NCBI GenBank assembly: GCA_008711295.1
Contig: VUYV01000772.1
Span: 1 to 64,000, forward strand
DNA length: 64,000 nucleotides
DNA from: Anarhynchus alexandrinus
Lineage: Eukaryota > Chordata > Aves > Charadriiformes > Charadriidae
Reading direction: 5' to 3'
How positions within the stretch are numbered: position 1 is the stretch's first letter; the number at the start of each line of letters is the position of its first letter. Of the stretch, positions 12,401-24,400 are shown piece by piece. The notes beneath the pieces were generated by a model. The model made no database searches. It was not told the origin of the DNA and worked only from the letters and a program-made list of their open reading frames with translations. Position numbers and translations under genes: made by a program.

Positions 12401-15400
12401 ATGAGGAAAGGCTGAGAGAGCTGGGACTCTTCAGCCTAGAGAAGAGAAGGCTGAGGGGAGACCTTATTACTGCTTATAAATATCTAAAGGGTGGGTTGAA
12501 GGAGTATGGAGCCAGACTCTTTTCAGTGGTTCCCAATGACAGGACGAGGGGCAATNCAAGTTCCCAGCTGAGGAACCACAGCTTCTCTGTACCAGCAGTG
12601 CGGGAGCCAGGGCCAGAGACCACAGGTCTCCGTGTTGCTCCTGGTCTCCACATTGCCCCTGGTCTCCACATTGCCCCTTCCCCTCTTGCTCTTTGATGCT
12701 GCAGATGCCAAGCACCAGAAACATACGCAGGCACTGATGGGTGCCTGATGGGGCTTCTTCTCATCCGCCTCCCGCCAGCCTCCCTCGCCCTTCCCTTTCC
12801 ACGTGAGTTGGAAGCTTGTTTCACATTTTGTTAGTCGTTAGAAACAAAATGTTAAAACCAGAAGCGACTACTGGATGTAGAGTCTTTGGACAAGAGCTCA
12901 GGGCTGCCAACGGTGCTACAAGAGCTGTGATGGCCGGAGTCATACTGTCCTACTGTCCCGCAGCCCTACTGTATAGAAATGAAGTCAGGACTCCTGTGCT
13001 TCACATAAAAGTGTTTTTTCTTGCTGGTCCTCAGTCCCAGAATGACTTGTAGCCTGGTGGTTAAGGTGACCATGTGTGAGGTGGAGGTCCNCCGGGGAGG
13101 TTGTGGAGTCCCCTTCTCTGGAGATTTTCAAGACCCGCCTGGACGCAGTCCTGAGTAATGTGCTCTGGGCAATCCTGCTTTGGCAGGGGAGTTGGACTAG
13201 ATGATCTCTAGAGGTCCCTTCCAACTCTGAACACGTGAGTTGGAAGCTTGTTTCACATTTTGTTAGTTGTTAGAAACAAAATGTTAAAACCAGAAGCGAC
13301 TACTGGATGTAGAGTCTTTGGACAAGAGCTCAGGGCTGCCAACGGTGCTACAAGAGCTGTGATGGCCGGAGTCATACTGTCCTACTGTCCCGCAGCCCTA
13401 CTGTATAGAAATGAAGTCAGGACTCCTGTGCTTCACATAAAAGTGTTTTTTCTTGCTGGTCCTCAGTCCCAGAATGACTTGTAGCCTGGTGGTTAAGGTG
13501 ACCATGTGTGAGGTGGAGGTCCAAGTCACTTGGACAGAGACAGGCGTTATCACCCTCGTGGAGGGCTCTAGACAACTAAGACTCTCTCTTAAAGAGGAGG
13601 ACCATCATTTGAAACAAAGGACTTAATTAGGCAAGAAGCGGCCATCCCTGTGTTTTGTAAGTGTCCTGATCTTCTTGTTGTGTGTTGGGGACGCTTTTGA
13701 ATCAAGGCCATGAGAGGCACAGGTGTATCTAGTTTCTCAATCCAGATCAGTTTAGATGAGAGATAAACACCAACCTTTGTGATCTGACAGATCAGACATG
13801 CTCAAAAAAAAGCGCACCCAAATATTCTTCTAAACTTTATGGTTCAAAAATAAAAGCTACTGATAGTGTTTAGACTCGTTTAGGCACTAAAGTCCTAATT
13901 TAAATATACAAGGGTTGTTTCTGGGTGCAAATTAGACTAAAATGTTACTTTCTATTGGAGAAAAGGTCCTTTATGGGACTCCTAGTGATATGTATAAGAA
14001 ACCCTCTTGGAATTTTGACACAGAATAGTTTCTAGAAAAAACGGACCTTAGCATCCTGTGTGAAAACAGAGAGCTCTTCTTCTCAGACCACCTTTTTTCC
14101 AATTAATATCTTAAAAAACTGTCACAGATTTCAAGACTAGTATTTTTTTTCCTCATTGCTTCGCATGTCAACCTATCATCCTGGGAGCTGTTCAGAAAGT
14201 TGTTGCAGGAACAAGTCATTGATTCAACCATTTCCAGTATACAACACATCTAGACCAGTCCAGCACAAATAGAATAGCTTATACAGTGTAAATCACTCAA
14301 AAGATATTAATACCATCTCTGTTTAGTTACACACTGATGGCTGTTTGATAGTAAGAAGTAAGCTTGTTTTTCCTTGAGATTTTCACCAAAAATTCCCAGA
14401 AACTTACTTTTGCAAATAACCATCTTCAAAAGAAAGTCTTTAGAATAAAGGTGAAAACAAATCTTCCCAAACATTTTCAGTGATTTAATAAAACAGAGCC
14501 TATCTTTCTAATATTTTTTTTCTTTGCTTCAAGTTATAACAAAATTCTATCTTAATGTAACTTCAATTTACAGAACAGAAAACGAAGTCTGCTCCACTCA
14601 GCAACAACAGCCGAGGTTTACTAATATTGTTTCATAATTCTTACTCTTTGCTAGTGCAAAAAACAACTGAAACATAACACCAAGATATGCTAATAACACC
14701 TACTGCTTACAAATTATGAAAGCCAAAAGGAGTTTTCAACACTCCCAGATTGGATCTAGGTGGACAGACTGGCTCCTGTGCCAGACACCTGCACCTTCTT
14801 AGTCAAGTCACTCTTTCAAATTCTAATTATATGAGTTTACTATATATAATATGAACTATATTTAAGAATCAATCTGTATTCAAAGCACGCTTACTACAGC
14901 AGCCCAGATGGGAAACCTACCCGTGTTTCAAGGCCATTTTAATAAAGCCCTTCCTCTTGAGGATGTTCAAAGTCAAACTTCCAGGATGCGCGTTCAGAGA
15001 TTCCTCCGCTCCTCCGATCACAATGATGGACGCGTGGCCGCCTCCTTCGTTATTCAGCACGTACGAGACGCTCTCCTTGGATGCAGAAACCATTCCTTCA
15101 GGGGCAAACATTTTAAGAGTGACCACCGGATCTTCATGTACAAGTACAGTGGAATTTAAGAAATAATTTTAAATATCTAAATGATGTTTCAAAATGATTA
15201 CAGCACAGGTCAGGGTTCAAAGATTTGGGTTCAGCCCCCTCATTCTGCAACAGATTTGGTTGTTTTGGTTGACTTTAGGCAAGTCCTTTAATTTCCCCCT
15301 GATGAGCTAGATGCTGTTCGACTACCACGGGAGTTTTGAGCTCTTCAGGGAAGAGTGTGCTCTTCTGCCAACTCCACTCTGCCTCACCGAGATTCCGAGC

Positions 15401-18400
15401 CCGAGAACAGAAGAGCTGAACGGCAGCAGACGCTGCCGGGAGGCAGCAGCTAAAGCCGTACAGCAGGTGCATATAAACGCAGGCACAGAGGGTTTACCAG
15501 AATGAATAGGGGACTTGTTAACTCAAACACGGGTCGGCCGTGCCAAGCTGATCCCCTTCGTTCTTTCCAAAGCTATAAAGCAGCAGCTCCATCTCAGGCA
15601 ACGGCACGACAGCAGCAGAAAAGGCCCACTTGTACCACTCCCAGTGACTGCCTCAGCGCATTCTCTAGTAACCAGGGCCTGGCACTCATCAATCTAATTA
15701 GGCTGAAAGAGCAGAATATATGAAGCTTTCCTGGTACTGCTGCTGATTGCAATAGTTCTAATCAGAGGGACGCTGCTGTACGAGCCTTCAACCTCTGCTT
15801 AGACCTTGCTCTGAACTTGGAGCTTTGAAAACTCCCCTTTCTAACAGATACGCAACTAAGCCCTCCAGAGTTCCTTTGTGCCAGAAGTTTTACTTCAAAG
15901 GCTCATAGTGGTACCTTTTAGCCAGAAGCCACATTTAATTACACTGCGTTGAATTAACATAGTCTAGAGATCAAGTCTAGTTTGCGTTGTTGTTGTTTTT
16001 TACAGGGCTGGTAACAAGGTGCGCTCCTTTGGCTGCTGAGCAAAGACTTCATCTCCCGTTACCCGCTTGCTTTTTTTCCTATTAGGGACATTGCAACGTG
16101 GATTATGAGAAGCTCACAAGAAAGAGAAGATGACTGCGGTCTAGTTTCAAGAGCTGGCCACCAAGAGGAATAGCGTGCTACCGGAAGAAGCTCAGACCTC
16201 AGTAAAAAGCTACTGCCATTTGCCACACACGCCTTCACAGTCACTGTTACTCTGAAAAACGCAGCTGAGCCGAGACTCACAAATAACTCGAGGGATGCTT
16301 GTTCGCCAGTCGGCATGCGTTTTCTCTGGAGGAGAAAGCAAGAGCCGCTCTCTTTCCATGGGACACATTCCCCTCCCCGCTGCCCTGCGCAGCGCCCAGG
16401 CACTGCCGCAACCACTCCTGCCCGCGCCGGCAGCGGCAGCCCAGCACCTTCGGAGACACGCAGCGAAAGACCGGGANGCCCTCCCTGCTGAGGGCCAGCG
16501 GTCAGCCCGCGCGCAGGGCGCTGCTGCCCGCTGCCCCGTGCAGCGCCCGGGCACTGCCGCAACTGCTCCTGCCCACGCCAGCAGCGGCAGCCCGGCGCCT
16601 TCGGAGACACGCAGCGAAAGACCGGGAGATGGAACAACATGCCAGGAGCATGTCTTTCATTCCATGGAATGTTATCATAGAATCATAGAATGGTTTAGGT
16701 TGGAAAGGACCTTGAAGATCATCGAGTTCCAACCCCCCTGCCATAGGCAGGGACACCTCCCACCAGACCAGGCTGCCCAAGGCCACCTCCAGCCTGGCCT
16801 TGAACACCTCCAGGGATGGGGCCTCAACAACCTCTCTGGGCAACCTGTGCCAGTGCCTCACCACCCTCACAGTGAAAAACTTCTTCCTAATGTTCAATCT
16901 AAACCTGCCCTCTTCCAGTTTGAAGCCATTCCCCCTCGTCCTATCACTCCATGCCCCAGTAAAAAGTCCTTCCCCAGCTCTCCTGTAGGCCCCTTTAGGG
17001 ACTGGAAGGCCGCAATAAGATCTCCCCGGAGCCTTCTCTTCTCCAGGCTGAACAGCCCCAACTCTTTCAGCCTCTCCTCATAGGAGAGGTGCTCCAGCCC
17101 TCGGATCATCATGTTTTGCAAGTGTTTGATGATTTGACCGGTAACCTGAATTATACCAAAGGTATATCTGGTTTATCAGCTACATACCTGTGAAAAAAAC
17201 AAGCTACAATTCTTTAGCATGCTTTTTACTCAAGTTATTTCTCTTCTAGCAGGTAAATACTTGTTCCTATGGGTCAAAACCATGTAAAGCTGACTTCCAG
17301 GCTAGGCAATGTTTAAAATTGCCATCTTCCACCACTGCCAATCCCTCAACTTTGCAAGCCTGAAAGAACCCCCTCAGAAATAACATCCTCTGGCATGTTG
17401 AATTATAATATCAGAATTGTATATCCGTGGAATCGGAACAACTTCTTAGGCATGTTTCTACGAATGGAGCAGTTGAATAGCGTCTGTGTTGCAGTCAGGA
17501 ATAAGAGGTAGATCTCCGTCTCCCAAACCTAGTCTCGTGCACCAGACCGTGCTTACTCAAATGCTAGAGTTTAATGAATTTAAGTAAAATAACTCCTGTA
17601 TTAAACAGTGGTTTAATACAGTGTTTAATGTGGGGGAACACAATAACTCCTGTATTAAACAGTGGTTTAATACAGTGTTTAATGTGGGGGAACACTAGTG
17701 CTGATTTCATTATACATTCTTCTGTTCCTCAAAATTTATTGCTCATTATTTTTATCTTTTCTTACTGCAGTACCAGTCATGAATATCACCGCTTTATGAC
17801 AAGTGCTACTCAGAACAGAGGAAAAAAGGGTTCCTGTCTTTAGAGTTTACATCTCCGTTGCAATTACACAGATTTGCAATATGGAACCTCAGTCAGAAGT
17901 AGGTAACTAATTTATGACTAGGAAGATATTTGTAATGAGTAGGACTTTAAGCCTTTCAGGTGAGAGATTATCCTCAATTTGTTTTACAAGTGTCTGTGCA
18001 ATAACTAAATAATGTTATAAATTAATATGCCCTTCTCTTCTTGTAAATAACTGGTCCTCACTACTGCTGTCTCATAGTTCAAGGGAAAAGCAGCAATTTT
18101 TTTCAGAAAGAAAAAAGCTCAGTGATATAGTTTAACAAAACTATTAATAAAACCTTTCAAGTTGTTTTGCAACAACAGTTCATCATAAAACAGAGGTTTA
18201 ATTTAGCACCAACACTGATCCTTCTGAAACGCAATTGCTTACCATTTATAGGTACAGGAATAGACCCTACATTTGAAGCAGAAGCTATAATACAGAGCAA
18301 GAGGTGACACATTCTGCTTTTACCTACCAGCGCTCATGATGTATTCTCTGAAGAAGGGACAACCGAACCAGATGGGCATGATATGAAGATACGGAGTGAG

Positions 18401-21400
18401 CCCAGGAAATAAATTTTTGAAACTTGGACCGGTGCAGAAGTTTCCGAAGGCTCCAGCTACCAGGACCCCATGAGGGTGAAAGCCAAGTAAGTAGTTGTGA
18501 TTTGGACTCAGCTCTGAAGTTTTTACAAGCTGAAAAAACCAGAGACAGTGAAGGACATTATAATACTTACCTCAGAAGGATTCTTAAAAACAAGTATGGA
18601 GATTGCACATTGGCAGGACACAGAACCGATGACTATTCATTTCCTTCTGAGCACTTTAAACTACTGTCCCAGTTTACAGCTGACCAAAGTTTAAACAGAT
18701 GTGTCTCAAGTTATCATGTCTAGCATTTACTGTGCCAAGGCACTATTTTGTGACCCAACAGTCCAAGTAGAAAATCAGCCCCTGCCCCTTTTTGTTACTA
18801 AATCTCAGACTTCCCGTGTTTTAAAAAGAAGTTAAATTCACCCTGGAGGAAGTATGAGAATTTTACCAAAGATGAGTCTTCGACGTTTGTCCACGCTCGT
18901 GGCTATTCAAGCTGTCTCTGTCCCAATGTTTACAGTTCTGCGAGAAACCTTTTACTCACGTGAATGGGAAAGTATTCCCTAAAGTACTTCCAAACAGTCC
19001 AGCTCCTGACCCACTGGGACCGTCTGCCCCCTGTGCATGGCGTTTCCCAGTCGAGGTAGAGCCACAGCAGGTACAGAACAGCAAGGAACCAGAAGTTGCC
19101 CAGGATCAGGATCACGAAGAATCCACAGCAAACCTCTGCTGCAAGAGACAAAATAAAGGAACACCTAGTGAGCATTAATCACACCTGTCTCCTTTTAAGA
19201 CCTTGAATTCCCAGCCTTGATGCTGTCATTACAGATGCTACCCAAAACGCATACAAATTGAAGTTAGCTTATTCCACGTCGTGGGAATGTTGTTACACTG
19301 AGGGTGAAACCCCTACAAGGGTTTATCACCTCAGTCTTTATTTCTCACTCTGCTACACAACTGGACGAATAAGCCTAAAATGATGCTGGTTTACTTGAAT
19401 AAAACAAAAGCATAAGCTGAGAGCCAGCACACTTGTCTTCTCCCCACAGGGAGGGTGAGCACTAGTGTTTGGCAGAGAGCATCTGGTCTACCTAAGGCAG
19501 AATAAAAGCAGACAGTAAGAGCTAACAGGGGTGTGATGCTCCAGTGAGTGAGAAGGGAGGAGAGCTAGGGGAGGAAAGAGGGGAAAAGGAGCCACAGCAA
19601 GATCTCTTTTCTATTGGGAGTGGTGTCAGGCAATCAGTTTTCCTTTCCGTTTCTTAATTTCTCTACCTATAAAACAGGGATGGTGGTTCTACCACCTGTG
19701 AAAAGCGCCCTGTGACTGGCCAAGGAGATGCACTAGACAAGACCAAAACATTAAGAGGTTTCATTTCAGCTTCTAACCATGTCACTGTACATGGAAACTC
19801 ACCACTGCTATGGGAAAAGAACAGCAGTTTTAAGTCCTGATACTCTTAGACCCCGGTTAGTAAGAATTGTAACATCCTACCACAAGAACATTATGCACAA
19901 CTCAAAAAGCCAGAAAAAGTTGTTCGATTAAACAGAACGTGTTACTTTGGGGCTCAACCCTGAAATAATTATTCAGGCAAACTCCCTACGGAAGCATTAC
20001 CTCTGTAGGACTCGCCGAACTTTGCACTCTCGCAGCAATTCAAGCAGCTACGGACGGAGCTGGCTGCAGCGGGACAGCAGTCCCTGCTGCTCCCCGCCCC
20101 GCCGTACGCCCCGCAGCCGCCGGCGCGCTCCCACCTCTCCTGCCCAAAACGCAGCGGCATCGCCTACCGGAGTCACTCGGCAGGGGCTGAATTCCAGGCT
20201 CGCAAGGGAGCCAGGGCTTTAGCAGCAGGTATTGACACAACAGCAAGCAAAACAGGACCCGGACTTCCTCACTGGAAGTCTCAACAGGCGGAGTTGTATG
20301 AAAGAGGCGGTTTTTTTGTGATATTTTACAATGCAGAAGTAGCGCTTTGTATGTCCCCCAATTGACTGGCTTTCATCAGGGCACTGTCCTGTTATGTCCC
20401 AAAAGGAGTTACGCCGGTGAAACATATTGAGCTAAATACATAAGTAAATAGAGAAAGAGTAAAAAACTAACAAGTACATCAGGGAATAATTTGGCTAACA
20501 CAACGTAAATATTGCCAGAACTAAAAACTCTGAAAAAAGCAGATGGACCAACAGTAAAAACCACTCATCCTCGTTAAGATCAGCTTCATTCAAGGGAGAG
20601 ATTACGTGGGCATTGAAAACTCACAGCAGACTCCCTATATCGAGCAGGTTTCGAGCTGCTGAAACTCAGAGCTTAACGTGGCCTATGAGCACTCTCGTGT
20701 TTTCCCCCAACCTGACGACTTATTTCTCCTGAACTTCAGCCAACTTTCCCCTCTGCTTAGTTTGACTGTGCCTTCAGAGCAGAAATAAATACATTGCCGT
20801 GGGATAAGTGAGAACTACTGCAGAACCCAGCAGCAGACAGAGCGAGCAAAGCTGCTGGTGAGATTGAGTAGGAAAGAAAGGGATGAACATTCCCATTTCT
20901 GGCAGGGAACAAGCAGAAAAATAGGGATTTGCTCCGAGGAAGGGAGAAGGGAACAACCGTAAACAACACCAGAAGCAGGATCAAATCCACTGCTTTGAAG
21001 GATACTCTTTTCTTCAGTGCCATCAGTACAGAAGCTCATTGCTTACGGTTTAGAGGCAACCCTGGTCTTGCACAGAGAAGCACCTCAGTCAGAGCTCTAG
21101 AAAAACACCACAGCTCACTGAGGCCCACAGACCTCCAAAGCCAATGTGGAAAACTCCCAAAAGCTGCACCAAGTTGTGAGGAACGTCGTTAACGCGGGAC
21201 GAGTAGCACAGGTGTAAAATGATGCCCGATTCCAGTGCTCCAGAGGGGGAACTCACTGGCAATCCCATACCAGCAACACTTCAAAATAGGGCACTGAAAT
21301 ACTTTGGGGAAAAGTCATTACCTGTCCTTTGAAGAAGAGATCCTGAAATCATAGAAGTGTCTAGGAATGCTAATCTGGACAGGATGCCAAGGTTCACAGT

Positions 21401-24400
21401 CTAAGTGTGAATAAGTATGAGAAGTTTTTTTAATTGCCATAAATCAATTAATTGCAAGTTGTTATGCAAAAATTGGTAAGTATTTATCTTTCCTACCCTT
21501 CCTTTTGGCTCGGTGCGGAATCACATGGCTTTTTTACGATCCGTTTCCCAGCCAAATACCTGAAAGGTGCTTTGGATCGAAGCATCCCTGCTGTGACAGC
21601 TAATGAAATCAGCAGCGGCAAGTGCCAGATAGCACCACTTAATACTATGCAGACAAACACACACGAGATCAACAAGCTCACTGCTTTGCTTTAGCTGGAA
21701 CACGTTCCTGCACGCATGTGAGGTACAGGGAGGTGAGTATGCTGTTGGCACTTCCGAAGGGGAGTTCGGCATCTTGTAGGACAAAGCTGATTTATTATTG
21801 CATTCGCAATAAGACACGCAAAGCAAATTCCTTTTACCATACCTCCTTATTATTTCAATGCGTTAACAGCCTGCAGGATGAGTTAAACGCTGATGACTCA
21901 AAAACAATAAGCCTATAAACACACAAGATCAGTTTTCTCCTTCAGAGAAGACAGTGAGTAAATAAATGGCAACCACTTTACCTAAATTCATAAACAAACT
22001 CCAGGCAACAGGTAAATAACTTGGAATTCGCCACTGTACTATATCATCGCCTCCTTGGATGTAGTTCCAGTGTACCCTGCAAGCATATTTGTTGGCTTGA
22101 ACTTGAATTAAAGCTTTAAAAATATATCTGTAGTGTATTGGAACAGTGGGGACAAAAGGGCAACAATATGAATTCAAAGACAAATCACTGCCATGGGACT
22201 CTGAACATCTGGTTTGCCAGCCAACGCTGTCAAGTCCCTTTTCCTCCATCTACAACATGTGAATACTCATCTGTTGCAAGAAATGGATGAAAAATACATA
22301 TAGTGTTAGCTGGCAGCACTGGCAGCCGTCCTGCTCAATGATGTTTGAACACCTGATGCTTCACTCATTACATAGGCTCCGAGTTTGCAGCGGTGGGCAC
22401 CAAATTCATAAAAGGTTAAATATCACAGAGATAGGAAGTAGGAAACCACCTCACTGGGTGGGGAAATACGGGCGATCCCCGTAATTGGGAGCTCTGAATG
22501 CATTTGCAATTACTAAGGAGTCAAAAATATTTGAGTAATATCTACCGTGAGGGCCACCAAAGCTAAGATTGTCCACTAGAAGAAAAAAGCCTCCCATTAC
22601 TGGATGACGGTCTTAGCCACGTGGTTTAGTTTTAAGTAGTCCCAGGGAGAAGGGAGTTAGACTTGATGATCCTTATGGGTCCCCTTCCAACTTGAGATAC
22701 TCTATGATTTTATGATTCTGTTCTCAGAGCAGTCACAGACCACGTCGAGCCAATGCAGGTCCATCCTAGGCGGCCAAGGTGCTCGTCTCAATCCAACGAG
22801 CACAGCCCATAGTACCCCACAAAGCCAAGCGAAGCAGCTCGCACGGCTTTGGAACACAACATTGGAGGGAACACACAAGGAGAATTGCACAGTGACATTT
22901 TCGTCCCCAATGAGCATTTGTTCCTCTCTATTATCCCTCAAGGTACCACTGATAAGTTGATTTTGGCATTATAAAAAAAACAAACAAAAAAAACCCCAAC
23001 CAAAACACATTTCCCTGCTTAGTGGATTCTTTCATTGGGAAAAAAAAAAAAAAATCAGCCTTATTTTCTGGAAATACTTTCTAAGTTATTCATAAATGGT
23101 AAAGAAAGGGATAGAATTGTAAATGAAATAATGCATACAGCAAATGAACTCCAAAAGTCCCCCTAAAGGAAGACCTGAGAAAACAGAAGGCACCTGAGGG
23201 AAGGCAATCTGCTAAGGCAACAGTAAGCAAGTTCATGCCTCTGCAGCTTTTACACAGAAAGCCTCTTTTAAAAAAAAAAATAAAAATGGAGTCATAATGT
23301 TAGTACCATCCGGTTTAGATCCTACTAGTCTGTGCAATTCTGTCAACACACAGATTTCCACCAGAACCAGGGGAACTTGCTGCCGCTTTCTACCCATAGC
23401 AGATAGGGACTCCCCAGCAAAAATTATACCCCCTGCAAAGAACAAACTGGGACTTTATTTAAACTAACTGCACTGGAAATTTATTAAAGTCCACATGAAT
23501 TTGGTAGCCAACTCCAGGACCGAGGAAACAAAGAGGTCAGCACTTGCTGAATACCTATCAGTCTCCTGTAGCAGAGGTCCTTTCTCAGTTTACTGGTCAC
23601 AACTGGGAGCCCCAGTCACAAGCATTCCTACCAAAACGGCTGTATTTCAACACTAGAATGATAACAAACGCAAACCCTCAGATGCCAAGGTTTGGAGGCT
23701 GCTTTATAGGCTTGTTTACTCTGGAATTTGGTTCCAGTTCCCAAGCAAGCAGACCTTCCATTGACAAATACTGATAAAATAGAGATAGGGAGCATTAGGC
23801 ACTATTGACTCGTAGAGTGTTCTGGATACAGCAAATCCCTGAGTTACTAATTACCAAATCCGGAGACAGCATGCCAAATGCAGTCTACATATTTCCCGTT
23901 TCTTTTATTTCTCCTTCGGCATCCGCTATCGGGTATGTTCGCGTACAGGTCACCAAGCCTCTGGCCTGATGCGGCACAGCCATCTTTCCGTTCTTACTCT
24001 TCGGAGATACAAACAAATACGCACGGAGACACGGTTGAATTCCCTCCCTAAGATGTAGGTAGCATAGGTAGAATTCCTAGAAATACTAGTCAGTCAGGCA
24101 TCAGTACGTACCCTGTTATTCTCTGTGATTACACACCGGTCCCTGCCCATGAGCCAGCAATCGGCTTCAGGAAGGGCTGACAAAAACAAGTAGAAATGCC
24201 AGCCAGCCCGCTAGGGAAGGCTGGGAGAGCTTGGCTGAGTGTTCTTAGGTATCAAAAGAGAGTTTGCTAAAAAAGGCTTTGAGGAAGAATGAGACTGTTT
24301 CAGTTAGCCAGCTACAGCTGATGAATTAAATCAGCACGAGGTAACAAAACATCATCACGTTAGGGGAAAAGGTTATTTTTTGCTTTAGCACCTTACACCG

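Larger units (their letters stand above)
10492..14920 (-). other. MOGAT1 intron 4
   Basis: This intron contains the nested duplication with two CR1 pieces at 12097-13522. The rest (10492-12096 and 13523-14920) is ordinary AT-leaning intron sequence in which I see no further feature. Confidence 0.7.
15096..18327 (-). other. MOGAT1 intron 3
   Basis: This intron holds a GC-rich local duplication around the N at 16477, a minus-strand CR1 at 16674-17111 and the 54-bp tandem hairpin repeat at 17588-17695. No other feature is seen. Confidence 0.7.

Noticed and set aside
14908..15166. Plus-strand open frames over MOGAT1 exon 4
   Set aside because: They are antisense shadows of a conserved coding exon on the minus strand.
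16295..17083. 262-codon plus-strand open frame
   Set aside because: It reads through the GC-rich duplication, an N and the antisense strand of a CR1 copy.
21929..22249. Minus-strand 106-codon frame as an extra MOGAT1 exon
   Set aside because: Exons 1 and 2 join in the right phase without it, and the peptide does not resemble the family.
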